Assembly (NCBI GenBank): GCA_018624035.1
Contig: JAAZUU010000006.1
Location: 1 to 39,084 of the forward strand
Reading direction: 5' to 3'
Source: Rhodobiaceae bacterium
Lineage (GTDB): Bacteria; Pseudomonadota; Alphaproteobacteria; Puniceispirillales; Puniceispirillaceae
Length of the DNA: 39,084 nt
Below the pieces are notes generated by a model that did not search any database, was not told where the DNA came from, and was given only the letters and a program-made list of their open reading frames with translations. The position numbers and the translations under genes are program-made. Position 1 is the stretch's first letter. Each line of letters begins with the position of its first letter. Of this stretch, positions 1 to 8,088 are shown piece by piece.

Positions 1-105
1 GAAGGTCTTTGGATAACATGAAATATTGTCCACCCCGCCATTGGTATGGGTGTCCGACATGAAAATCAGGCCGCGGGTCAGTTTCAGTGCTACGCAGTAG
101 GACAT
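1..105 (-). CDS. Anbu / proteasome-type peptidase (COG3484-like), N-terminal 35 codons only, cut by the window edge
   Basis: Reverse complement from the ATG at 105 reads MSYCVALKLTRGLIFMSDTHTNGGVDNISCYPKTF, the typical Anbu N-terminus. It follows the transglutaminase-like gene on the same strand. Too short to appear in the ORF track. Confidence 0.85.
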   Translation of the reverse strand, partial: MSYCVALKLTRGLIFMSDTHTNGGVDNISCYPKTF

Positions 106-124
106 GTTACACGGGTCTCGAACA

Positions 125-937
125 TCATTGTTCCATAGTGATCGTTGTGGATATCTGCTCGCCACCGGCACCAAAGCGAACCCCCGACACCGGAACCACA
201 TCGGCATAATCGAACCCGGTGGCCAGCTTGATATAGCGATGATCGGGCGAGATCGCATTGGAAATATCAAATCCGACCCATCCAAGGCCATCAAGATGAA
301 CTTCCGCCCAGGCATGGCTTGCTGTCTGTATGTTCGTGTCATCCATCATGAGATAGCCGCTGACATAGCGCGCCGCAAAACCGAGCCGCCTCGCAATGGT
401 GAGGAATGCATGAACATGGTCCTGGCAAACGCCGGCACCCAGTTCCATCGCCTGCTCGGCTGTGGTCGTCACGTCGGTGACATCCTTGGTGTAGGCTATG
501 CAACCTCGGATCCGCGCTGACAAATCATGCATCAGCGCCGGCTCGCTGAGATCCTCCGACCGCTGCAGGCTTTCCATTTCACGCGCCAGCAGGCGCAGCC
601 GACCTCCTGCCGCGGACAATTGTGTCGGCTGCAGAAACTGGGCCAGTGGCACGTCACCATCATGCTGACCGACGATACCGCCAAGATCATCGACTTCCAA
701 GACGCCGCGGCAAGTGATCGCAACGGAGCCCGCGAAAGGGTCGCATCTGCACAGATGGACCCTGTTGCCATGATAGTCCGCGGTCTCAAGTTCCAGAGAC
801 CCGCCATCAATATCGATTCGCCACTCGACAACCTGCTGGCCGGGAAAATCGCGCGGCGTCAGGTGCAGCCGCTGAATCACGGCTCCGGGGGCTTCGTCAA
901 ATTCAAACCATGTCTTGTGGATGATCGAGTAGCGCAT
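125..937 (-). CDS. Transglutaminase-like family protein
   Basis: 270 aa; Cys-His-Asp transglutaminase core (GAGVCQDHVHAF, SHAWAEVHL, GWVGFDISN); sits in an alpha-E/ATP-grasp/Anbu operon. Confidence 0.92.
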   Translation of the reverse strand: MRYSIIHKTWFEFDEAPGAVIQRLHLTPRDFPGQQVVEWRIDIDGGSLELETADYHGNRVHLCRCDPFAGSVAITCRGVLEVDDLGGIVGQHDGDVPLAQFLQPTQLSAAGGRLRLLAREMESLQRSEDLSEPALMHDLSARIRGCIAYTKDVTDVTTTAEQAMELGAGVCQDHVHAFLTIARRLGFAARYVSGYLMMDDTNIQTASHAWAEVHLDGLGWVGFDISNAISPDHRYIKLATGFDYADVVPVSGVRFGAGGEQISTTITMEQ

Positions 938-1879
938 CTAGGGTGCCAGATTGAAGTCCGCCGCAATCGTCAGGCTGAGGTTGTTGTTGTCGACAATAAA
1001 CCCGTTTATGAAATCCCGAAGACCAATCCTGTGGATGTCCTGTTTCCTGCCATCTTCCAGCTGTTGCATGATGAGGCGGGCGCGCCGGCCGGACTCATGG
1101 GTGCGGCCATATTCTGTCTCCAGATCCGCAAGGTTGGTGTAAATCTCGCGGTAGCAGAAAGACAGTGACCGCGGCATTCTATCGTCAAAGATCAGGAATG
1201 AGGCGACGCCGGAGGGGTCCAGATGCCCACGGTTGAGCCAGTTATAGGAACGCCATGCCGCAAGCGATCGCAGCATGATCTCCCACTGACTCTGGTCGGA
1301 GCCGCCAAGCGCGCCGGCTGCGGTCGGCAACAGGCGTTGATATCTTGCGCCAATGATTCGCGCCGTGTTGTCGGCACGTTCTATGAAGGTCCCGAGCCGG
1401 AGAAAATTGAAGATGTCGTTGTGCAGCATGGTCCCGTAGAGGGCGCCGCGAAACACCGAGCTTCCCTTGATGATATTTTCCAGGATTGACGGCAGGTCAC
1501 GGATGTTGACCGGTCGTTTCAGGGCCGTATTGCCGGTCATCCAGCTTTCATTCAATGACTGCCAGACCTCCTGCGTCAGCGCGGTGCGCACTGAACGGGC
1601 ATTCTGGCGCGCGTTCGCCAGAAGTGAGATGACGCTGTCCTCATTCGACTTGTCGCGCAGCAGATAATCGATCGCGTTCGCCATCGACACCGATTCATGA
1701 CGCCCGGCAAAGGCTTCGGTTTTTCCGGTGCTGCGGATGATGGCGACCCATTCCTCGTTTCCATCAGCCCGCTGGGTAAGCGTATGCAGAAACGCGGATT
1801 GGATCTGCCGCGCCGAATTTTCAGCGCGCTCGAGGTAGCGCGCCATCCAGAACAGATTGTCAGCGTGCCGACCAAGCAT
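938..1879 (-). CDS. Alpha-E domain-containing protein
   Basis: MLGRHADNLFWMARYLERAENSARQI is the alpha-E family N-terminus. Start placed at the internal Met (1879), next to the upstream stop (1881-1883). Confidence 0.9.
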   Translation of the reverse strand: MLGRHADNLFWMARYLERAENSARQIQSAFLHTLTQRADGNEEWVAIIRSTGKTEAFAGRHESVSMANAIDYLLRDKSNEDSVISLLANARQNARSVRTALTQEVWQSLNESWMTGNTALKRPVNIRDLPSILENIIKGSSVFRGALYGTMLHNDIFNFLRLGTFIERADNTARIIGARYQRLLPTAAGALGGSDQSQWEIMLRSLAAWRSYNWLNRGHLDPSGVASFLIFDDRMPRSLSFCYREIYTNLADLETEYGRTHESGRRARLIMQQLEDGRKQDIHRIGLRDFINGFIVDNNNLSLTIAADFNLAP

Positions 1880-1880
1880 C

Positions 1881-3344
1881 CTAAGCCTCCAGCACCCATG
1901 TGTCCTTGGTGCCGCCACCTTGACTTGAATTTACGACAAGCGACCCTTTTTTGAGAGCGACCCGGGTCAGCCCGCCCTGTGTCACCTTGATGCCCTCGGG
2001 CGAAACCAGAACAAAGGGGCGAAGATCGACATGCCGCGGCGCAAGGCCGCTTCGTGTCAGGATCGGCACCGTCGACAGCGACAATGTGGGTTGCGCGACA
2101 TAATTCGCCGGGTTGGCCTTGAGCTTGCGGGAAAAGGCGGCAAGTTCACGCTTGCTTGCGGCTGGCCCGACAAGCATGCCATAGCCGCCTGACCCGTGGA
2201 CCTCCTTGACCACCAGCTCGCAAAGATGCGCCAGCACATAGGCAAGGTTGTCCGGCTCGGAGCAGCGCCATGTAGGGATGTTGTCGAGAAGCGGCTTTTC
2301 ACCCATATAGAATTCGATGATTTCCGGCATATAGGAATAGATCGCCTTGTCATCGGCAATGCCCGCGCCAGGAGCGTTGGCAAGCATGACCGCGCCACTG
2401 CGATAGGCATCGAAAAGCCCAGGCGTGCCAAGCACGCTGTCCGGATTGAATGACAGCGGATCAAGGAACTCATCATCGATCCTTCGGTAGATCACGTCGA
2501 CCGGGGCAGTGCCTTCGGTGGTGCGGATGATGACACGGCCGCCACGCACCTCCAGGTCGGAGCCCTGCAGAAGGTCAACACCCATCTCGTCGGCGAGAAA
2601 GGAATGTTCATAATAGGCGGAATTGTAAATCCCCGGCGTGAGAACGGCGATGTTGGGATTGTCGATGAAAGAGCTGGCGCATTCGGCGAGCGACCTGAAG
2701 AGTTGCTTGGGGTAATCACTTACCGGCTGAACGCGGTGGCTGGCGAACAGTTCGGGAAACATCTGCAACATCGTCGCGCGGTTCTCGATCATGTAGGAAA
2801 CGCCGGACGGCACCCGGGCGTTGTCCTCCAGAACATAGAAATCATCCGGACCCGTTCGAACGATATCTACCCCTACAACATGGGTATAGACGTTGCCCGG
2901 CGGGGTGAACCCGCACATTTGCGGCATGAAGGCCCGGTTGCCATGGACCAGCGCTGATGGAACGATACCGGCGCGAATGATTTCCTGACGATGATAGATG
3001 TCGGCAAGGAAGGCATTGATCGCCGCCACCCTCTGAACGATGCCACGCTCGAGCCGGCGCCATTCATTGCCGGCGATAATCCGCGGGATCAGGTCGAACG
3101 GGATGATCCGCTCCTCGCCGTCGCGCCCTCCATAGACATTGAAGGTAATCCCGATCCGCCGAAAGAGTTCCTCGGCCTGAAGCGACTGTTTCGAGAGCTT
3201 TCTGAAATCCTGTTCGTCAAGCCAGGCCATCAACGAGCGGTAGGGCTCGCGTCCGTCTGGCCCTGATCCGTCTGGCCCCGGTCCGTCTGGCCCCGGTCCG
3301 TCTAGCATTTCGTCAAACATGTGATCTTCAGTGTGCTGCGACAT
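1881..3344 (-). CDS. Circularly permuted ATP-grasp protein (COG2308-like)
   Basis: 487 aa; motifs such as YVLEDNARVPSGVSYMIENR, VNAIDGREDGSGGYGMLVGP-like region (KEVHGSGGYGMLVGPAAS) and LRPFVLVSPEGIKVTQGGLTRVA; operon context. Confidence 0.92.
   Translation of the reverse strand: MSQHTEDHMFDEMLDGPGPDGPGPDGSGPDGREPYRSLMAWLDEQDFRKLSKQSLQAEELFRRIGITFNVYGGRDGEERIIPFDLIPRIIAGNEWRRLERGIVQRVAAINAFLADIYHRQEIIRAGIVPSALVHGNRAFMPQMCGFTPPGNVYTHVVGVDIVRTGPDDFYVLEDNARVPSGVSYMIENRATMLQMFPELFASHRVQPVSDYPKQLFRSLAECASSFIDNPNIAVLTPGIYNSAYYEHSFLADEMGVDLLQGSDLEVRGGRVIIRTTEGTAPVDVIYRRIDDEFLDPLSFNPDSVLGTPGLFDAYRSGAVMLANAPGAGIADDKAIYSYMPEIIEFYMGEKPLLDNIPTWRCSEPDNLAYVLAHLCELVVKEVHGSGGYGMLVGPAASKRELAAFSRKLKANPANYVAQPTLSLSTVPILTRSGLAPRHVDLRPFVLVSPEGIKVTQGGLTRVALKKGSLVVNSSQGGGTKDTWVLEA
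3251..3303 (-). repeat. 15-bp tandem repeat (about 3.5 copies) in the 5' end of the ATP-grasp gene, encoding (D-G-P-G-P)n
   Basis: + strand units gtccgtctggccctg / atccgtctggccccg / gtccgtctggccccg / gtccgtct; protein LDGPGPDGPGPDGSGPDGREP. Confidence 0.9.
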
Positions 3345-3733
3345 GAAATCTGGTCAGGTTCCACCCTACACCTAAAAGACACGACCAAGAAATTGCTAAC
3401 TTTTCACCTGTTCGATGCGTTTTTTGCAGCGGATCAGCCTTGAAGCCGACGAACCGCTGCGGCAATTCGGTGGATCGCTACCGGATCGTCATGCCTGATG
3501 ATTCCGTTTGTTGGACACGGCTCCGGCTTTCGGATTTGCTTGCAGCCCCCCGACAACCGTTGAAAACAGCGCCGGTCTCGCTGCGCAAGCGGGAACTTGA
3601 ACAGATTCTTCCGGACTCGAATGTTTTCATTCAGGTGCCGGAATATTCATTGGCCACATGCACAACAGGGCAGAGAATGAAGACTTTCGCACCATCAAGG
3701 CAGAGTACGGGCTGCCTTCAGGAGACTGGAGGC

Positions 3734-4078
3734 CTAACTTGTTTTCGGTTTCTGAATTTGGCGGAGGCGCTCTGAGAGAACACCGATGACTGCACGAATG
3801 AAAATGTTCGATTCCTGAAGCATTTTCTCGAACTCGTCCCTGCCCAGCGAGACCAGCTCGCATTCTTCCATGGCCCTTGCATCAGCCATGCGAAGCGTGT
3901 CGTCGATGACCCCCATCTCGCCAAAAATCTCGTTCTCCTTGATAAAGAAATTGGGATCCTTGGTGTCATTGTCCGGAAGAAAAATGCCGACAGAGCCATT
4001 CACCAGAAGATAGACTTTTCCGGCCTTGTCTCCAGCCTTGAATATCGTTTGAAACTGACGGAAATGTTCCTTCTGCAT
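3734..4078 (-). CDS. Stand-alone cyclic nucleotide-binding (CNB) domain protein
   Basis: 114 aa; FKAGDKAGKVYLLVNGSVGIFL...ENEIFGEMGVIDDTLRMADARAMEECELVSLGRDEFEKML matches the CAP_ED fold, including the phosphate-binding-cassette-like region FGEMGVIDDTLRMADARA. Confidence 0.88.
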   Translation of the reverse strand: MQKEHFRQFQTIFKAGDKAGKVYLLVNGSVGIFLPDNDTKDPNFFIKENEIFGEMGVIDDTLRMADARAMEECELVSLGRDEFEKMLQESNIFIRAVIGVLSERLRQIQKPKTS

Positions 4079-4108
4079 GTCTGCCGCTTTCTTTCTTTCT
4101 CTTGACTG

Positions 4109-4909
4109 CTAGATGGTGAGCTTTTGGTTCTCTCTGGCAAAGAAAGAGCCTGAGGTTAGAAGTGTGTCGGCCAAGGCATCTATCTGCTGGTCGGTGCGCG
4201 ACGGCGCATGATGCGTGATGGCAAGCTTGGCAGACCCTGTGTTGCCTCGCAGCTGCTGCAAGAAATTCACCCCTTCCTCTATCGAAGAATGACCCCAGCC
4301 GCGCCGCGACGGCATCTCCTCGTCAAGGAACATGCCGTCCCAGACCACAAGAGACGCATCAGCCACGAAATCCTGCAGTTCCGTTCTTTGATCAGGTTCG
4401 AATTCATTGTCGAAAAGTGTCGAGACATGTGATCCGCCAGCGCCAAACCGATAGGCAGCGCATCCCCCGGGATGGTTCAACGGCATGGTATGACAGTCCA
4501 GAACGCCTCGGAAAAGCTGCGGCATCTCGGTGAATTCGACAAAATGGAGTTGATGTTTCAGGCCTATGAGATCGATTGGAAAATAGGCACCGTGAAAATA
4601 ATTCTGGAGGTGATCCTTCACAATATGTGGGCCGCACAGCCCGGATGTGACAAAGATTTCACGATTCTGGCGCAGAAGGTCAACGTTGAAGGCGAGCCCC
4701 TGAATGTGGTCGTGATGGAAATGGCTGAATACCAGGATCACCGGTCCATCATCAGCAATTGTCACATTCTGGAAGCCGCTTCCGGCATCAACGATGATCT
4801 GGATTTCCGGCGTCCGGATCTCGAGGCATGTGGTGTGACCGCCATAGGTCGAGAATTCAGCACCGGAGACAGGTACCGATCCCCTCACGCCATGGAATGT
4901 GACCTGCAT
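4109..4909 (-). CDS. MBL-fold metallo-hydrolase (PhnP / COG1235-like)
   Basis: MQVTFHGVRGSVPVSGAEFSTYGGHTTCLEI; HxHxDH motif in VFSHFHHDHIQGLAF; DGMFLDEE and THHAP metal ligands. Start set at the internal Met; the ORF-track extension to 5104 looks non-coding. Confidence 0.88.
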   Translation of the reverse strand: MQVTFHGVRGSVPVSGAEFSTYGGHTTCLEIRTPEIQIIVDAGSGFQNVTIADDGPVILVFSHFHHDHIQGLAFNVDLLRQNREIFVTSGLCGPHIVKDHLQNYFHGAYFPIDLIGLKHQLHFVEFTEMPQLFRGVLDCHTMPLNHPGGCAAYRFGAGGSHVSTLFDNEFEPDQRTELQDFVADASLVVWDGMFLDEEMPSRRGWGHSSIEEGVNFLQQLRGNTGSAKLAITHHAPSRTDQQIDALADTLLTSGSFFARENQKLTI

Positions 4910-5225
4910 CAAACATACACTCCGTCGAGGGTGCTTGCGCTCACAGGATATAGGGCTGTCTCTTTGCCCATTGATGAGCAGGAAAGCGAAACGGTGCCTT
5001 ATTGACGCACTCACGCCAGAGCATGAGGCAACTCCTGTCCGAAGGCAATGCCAAATTCCCATCGCATTTTCAGGCATTCCCCGCGGCCTGCTGGTGGCCA
5101 CCACGCACGGACATCGCCATCATTCCGGAAAAGGCAGGATTATTGCTGCACAGACCGGGACAATGATGTTACCGTCCTTCAAAGAGTTAAATCGACACCG
5201 CAGCTGTCATTCGGAGCAAGGCAAG

Positions 5226-6920
5226 ATGCGTGAAGACCTGAACTCACTTATGCGAAGGACACGGATTATTTCCGGGGTGGTTCTTTTCGCTTACGCCTCA
5301 ACACATCTTCTCAACCATTCTGTCGCGACTGTTTCAATCGCGGCAGCCGACGCGGCGCGCGAGTATTTCATTGCCGCCTGGCGTAATCCGGTCGCTGAAA
5401 TCCTGTTGTTCGCGTCACTTGCGCTTCACATCATTTTAGGGGTTCAGTCCGTATTGCGGCGCAAGTCCTTCAAGATGACAGCCCGCGAGTGGATGCAGAT
5501 GGTCTTCCCCTTCATGGCGCTTCTGGTGCTGATTCCTCATGTTCTCACCACAGCCACACTCTCCAGGGTTTTCGGGGTTGAGGACAATTATGAGCTGATC
5601 TTTGCGGGCACGCTGGTCGATCCGTCCCTTGCCACCAAATATACCGTGTTCTATTCGCTGATAATCGTCATGATCTGGACGCACGGCGTCATCGGGATGA
5701 ACGGTTTACTTGCCTACCGCCCCTTCTATGTGAGGTTCAGGCGTCTGTTCATCGGATTCTTCTGGGCCGTTCCGATCCTGGCGCTGGCCGGGTTCATCTC
5801 GGGGGTAAAGGAGATGACCCTGATCACCTACGCCCAAAGCCAGATAAGCGACGAATACTACATGCTCACGATTTTGATGAAAGCGATTCCCGAGGACGCA
5901 TTCCCGATTGTGACGCAGATCGACCAGATGACACAGGCATATTATCCGATTGTGGTTCTGGTGCTTGTAGCCCTGGCTGTCGGCAATGTTCTTCGGGCCC
6001 GTTTTTTCGGCCAGGTGACGATAACATATCCAAACGGACGTAAAGTACGGGTCTCTCGAGGCACCACAATTCTCGAGGCAAGCAGGATTGGCAAGATCCC
6101 GCATCAATCTGTGTGCGGCGGCAAGGGTCGTTGCACCACCTGCCGTGTGCGCATTGTGTCAAACGATGGCGAACTGCCAGTGCCGAACGCCCATGAGATC
6201 AAGGCGATCGAACGTGTCGGGATTGACGATGATATGCGCCTTGCCTGCCAGCTTCGACCAACCGGCGACCTGTCTGTCGCCCCTCTGCTGAACCCGGAAA
6301 ACAGTCTTGAGGGGATCACCAGCGCCCGTGCCCTGACCGGCAAGGAACAGGAGACCGTCATTCTGTTTGTTGATGTCCGTGAATTCACCAAGATTGCGGA
6401 ACATAAGCTGCCATTCGATGTCGTCTATATCCTCAACAAATATTACGCGGTGTGCGGTGAAATCATCGAGGCAAATGGCGGCCGGCTTGATAAATTCATC
6501 GGCGACGGCATCATGGCAATTTTCGACGCCACAAGCGAAATCGAGGAGAATTGCCGGAATGCGGTTCTCGCAGCATCCCGTATTTCACAACGGATGAAGG
6601 AGTTGAATGCCGAGATGCGCATGGATTTCGATGAAGAGATGCGCTTTGGCATGGGAATTCACGCTGGTGAGACGATTGTTGGCATGATGGGCTATGGCAG
6701 GACCGTTTCCGAGACGGCAGTCGGCGATAACGTCAATGTCGCGGCGCGCCTCGAAGAGCTGAGCAAATCCTACAAATGTCAGCTGGTCATCTCAAAATCC
6801 GTTGCGGAAACAGCGAAAATCGATATCAAGCAATTCACCGGTGATCTGGTGAATATCCGCGGCCGGTCGGAGAAGCTTGAGATTCTGTATATGGGTAACG
6901 CCTCGGAACTTGTTGTCTAG
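5226..6920 (+). CDS. Membrane-anchored class III adenylate/guanylate cyclase with a [2Fe-2S] ferredoxin domain
   Basis: N-terminal TM segments (VVLFAYASTHLLNHS...), plant-type ferredoxin motif SVCGGKGRCTTCRVRI...RLACQ, CHD domain LFVDVREFTKIAE...RLDKFIGDGIMAIFD...VGDNVNVAARLEEL. Start chosen at MREDLNSL (5226), not the upstream ORF Met at 4899. Confidence 0.93.
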   Translation: MREDLNSLMRRTRIISGVVLFAYASTHLLNHSVATVSIAAADAAREYFIAAWRNPVAEILLFASLALHIILGVQSVLRRKSFKMTAREWMQMVFPFMALLVLIPHVLTTATLSRVFGVEDNYELIFAGTLVDPSLATKYTVFYSLIIVMIWTHGVIGMNGLLAYRPFYVRFRRLFIGFFWAVPILALAGFISGVKEMTLITYAQSQISDEYYMLTILMKAIPEDAFPIVTQIDQMTQAYYPIVVLVLVALAVGNVLRARFFGQVTITYPNGRKVRVSRGTTILEASRIGKIPHQSVCGGKGRCTTCRVRIVSNDGELPVPNAHEIKAIERVGIDDDMRLACQLRPTGDLSVAPLLNPENSLEGITSARALTGKEQETVILFVDVREFTKIAEHKLPFDVVYILNKYYAVCGEIIEANGGRLDKFIGDGIMAIFDATSEIEENCRNAVLAASRISQRMKELNAEMRMDFDEEMRFGMGIHAGETIVGMMGYGRTVSETAVGDNVNVAARLEELSKSYKCQLVISKSVAETAKIDIKQFTGDLVNIRGRSEKLEILYMGNASELVV

Positions 6921-6945
6921 ACGAAGAACTTGTTGTCCAGGCGGA
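6906..6945. repeat. 20-bp imperfect tandem duplication spanning the stop codon of the cyclase gene
   Basis: GAACTTGTTGTCTAGACGAA followed directly by GAACTTGTTGTCCAGGCGGA (17/20 identical); the TAG stop lies in copy 1. Confidence 0.85.
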
Positions 6946-7012
6946 GACGGGCGGCAGATCGGCTGGCGAAAGGCCATCTGACTTCATCAAAGATATCTGA
7001 AGGGAATACAGG

Positions 7013-7204
7013 TCAGGCCATATCCTGCTCATAACCAAGGCCGGGCGCATTGCCACGACGCGTCATTCCCATCTGTCAGCGCGGCAAATCGCCAACAAGT
7101 TCGCTTTGCCGCGGGTTGGTGTTGATATTCACCTCCAGCATGCCACCGCCGCCAACGATAGCCAGCGCCCGCACCGATGCCTCCCGCCGGTTGATTCCGA
7201 TCAT
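7013..7204 (-). pseudogene. Decayed C-terminal fragment of an enolase-superfamily (mandelate racemase / muconate lactonizing) protein
   Basis: One minus frame reads MIGINRREASVRALAIVGGGGMLEVNINTNPRQSELVGDLPR*QMGMTRRGNAPGLGYEQDMA*, like the family C-terminus (AxVGxxGxLExDxNxNPxRexL...GPGLGxexDxx), with an in-frame TGA at 7076-7078. Not in the ORF track. Confidence 0.72.
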
Positions 7205-7938
7205 ATCTTCAGCTCCATCCTGTATTGAATACAATCATGCCGGTAATGCACCTCGGCAGAGTAGACCAGCCTGTTCGCATTGTCGGTGATATGGCGTTTC
7301 ACCCTGGCAACGGGATCACCCGGCGGAATTTTCAGCGCGGTTGCCACCACATGATCAGCCTTTTCGATCTGCAGCGTCTGCCAGGCCCTTCCGATTTTCA
7401 GATCCATATTTTCAAACAGCACCGGCAATGCCAGCCTCTGGCGGAAATCCGTCTCATTCCCGCGGAACAGCTCCTCCTCGATATGGAGGGTGATCAGACA
7501 GTATCTCATGCCGTCGCGAATATGCGCCCGTTTCATGAAATAATAGGACTGGCAAAGGGTGAAATCAGCCGCAGACAGGGCCGGCATGGCGACACCCTCA
7601 TCCAGCGGCTCCTGCTCCGGACTGTCATCCGCATAGAGCCGGATCAGGTCATTGACCGTCGATTCAAGGTGCAGTGGCCCGGTGTCCGCCCGGCCCGCCA
7701 ATACCGATGTGCCGCGGCCGCGTTCAGAAAGAACAAGCCCATCCTCGCGCAACAGTTCAAGTGCCTGACGAATGGTCACCACCGAAACGCTGAAACGCGC
7801 GGCCAGGTCGGGGATCGGCGGCAGAAAATCGCCGGCCTTCCAGACGCCGTCCGCAAGCTGCGCGCGCAGGACTTCATAGACCTGATAATAAAGCGGCAAT
7901 GGCTGTGCCCGATCAAGGGAAGAGGCGGCACGTGTCAT
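7201..7938 (-). CDS. GntR-family transcriptional regulator (HutC/UTRA type)
   Basis: wHTH PLYYQVYEVLRAQLADGVWKAGDFLPPIPDLAARFSVSVVTIRQALELLREDGLVLSERGRGTSV plus UTRA domain. Start at an internal Met; the longer ORF starts at 8028. Confidence 0.93.
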   Translation of the reverse strand: MTRAASSLDRAQPLPLYYQVYEVLRAQLADGVWKAGDFLPPIPDLAARFSVSVVTIRQALELLREDGLVLSERGRGTSVLAGRADTGPLHLESTVNDLIRLYADDSPEQEPLDEGVAMPALSAADFTLCQSYYFMKRAHIRDGMRYCLITLHIEEELFRGNETDFRQRLALPVLFENMDLKIGRAWQTLQIEKADHVVATALKIPPGDPVARVKRHITDNANRLVYSAEVHYRHDCIQYRMELKI

Positions 7939-8048
7939 CCTGGAACCCTCCCGACGCGGCGTTCTGCCCGGTATTTCTCGACGCGACCCGCGTCCGGCCC
8001 GGCTTGCTTGTGACAGGACCCTTGCCAACCGGCCATGCAGGATTTAAA

Positions 8049-8056
8049 GTTATAAC
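8049..8056. promoter_or_regulatory. Candidate GntR operator (short palindrome GTTATAAC in an AT-rich divergent promoter)
   Basis: Perfect 8-bp palindrome between divergent gntR and GMC genes, in tttaaaGTTATAACataataaata. Short, so weak. Confidence 0.35.
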
Positions 8057-8088
8057 ATAATAAATATAGAATGTTTAGGAATTTCAAG

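Noticed and set aside
3440-3775. 111-aa plus-strand ORF in the gap between the ATP-grasp and CNB genes
   Set aside because: No recognisable domain and it overlaps the 3' end of the CNB gene; cannot be supported as coding.
4899-5225. N-terminal extension of the cyclase ORF (from Met at 4899) and of the MBL ORF (to 5104)
   Set aside because: The two extensions overlap on opposite strands and look non-coding; internal starts at 5226 and 4909 match family N-termini better.
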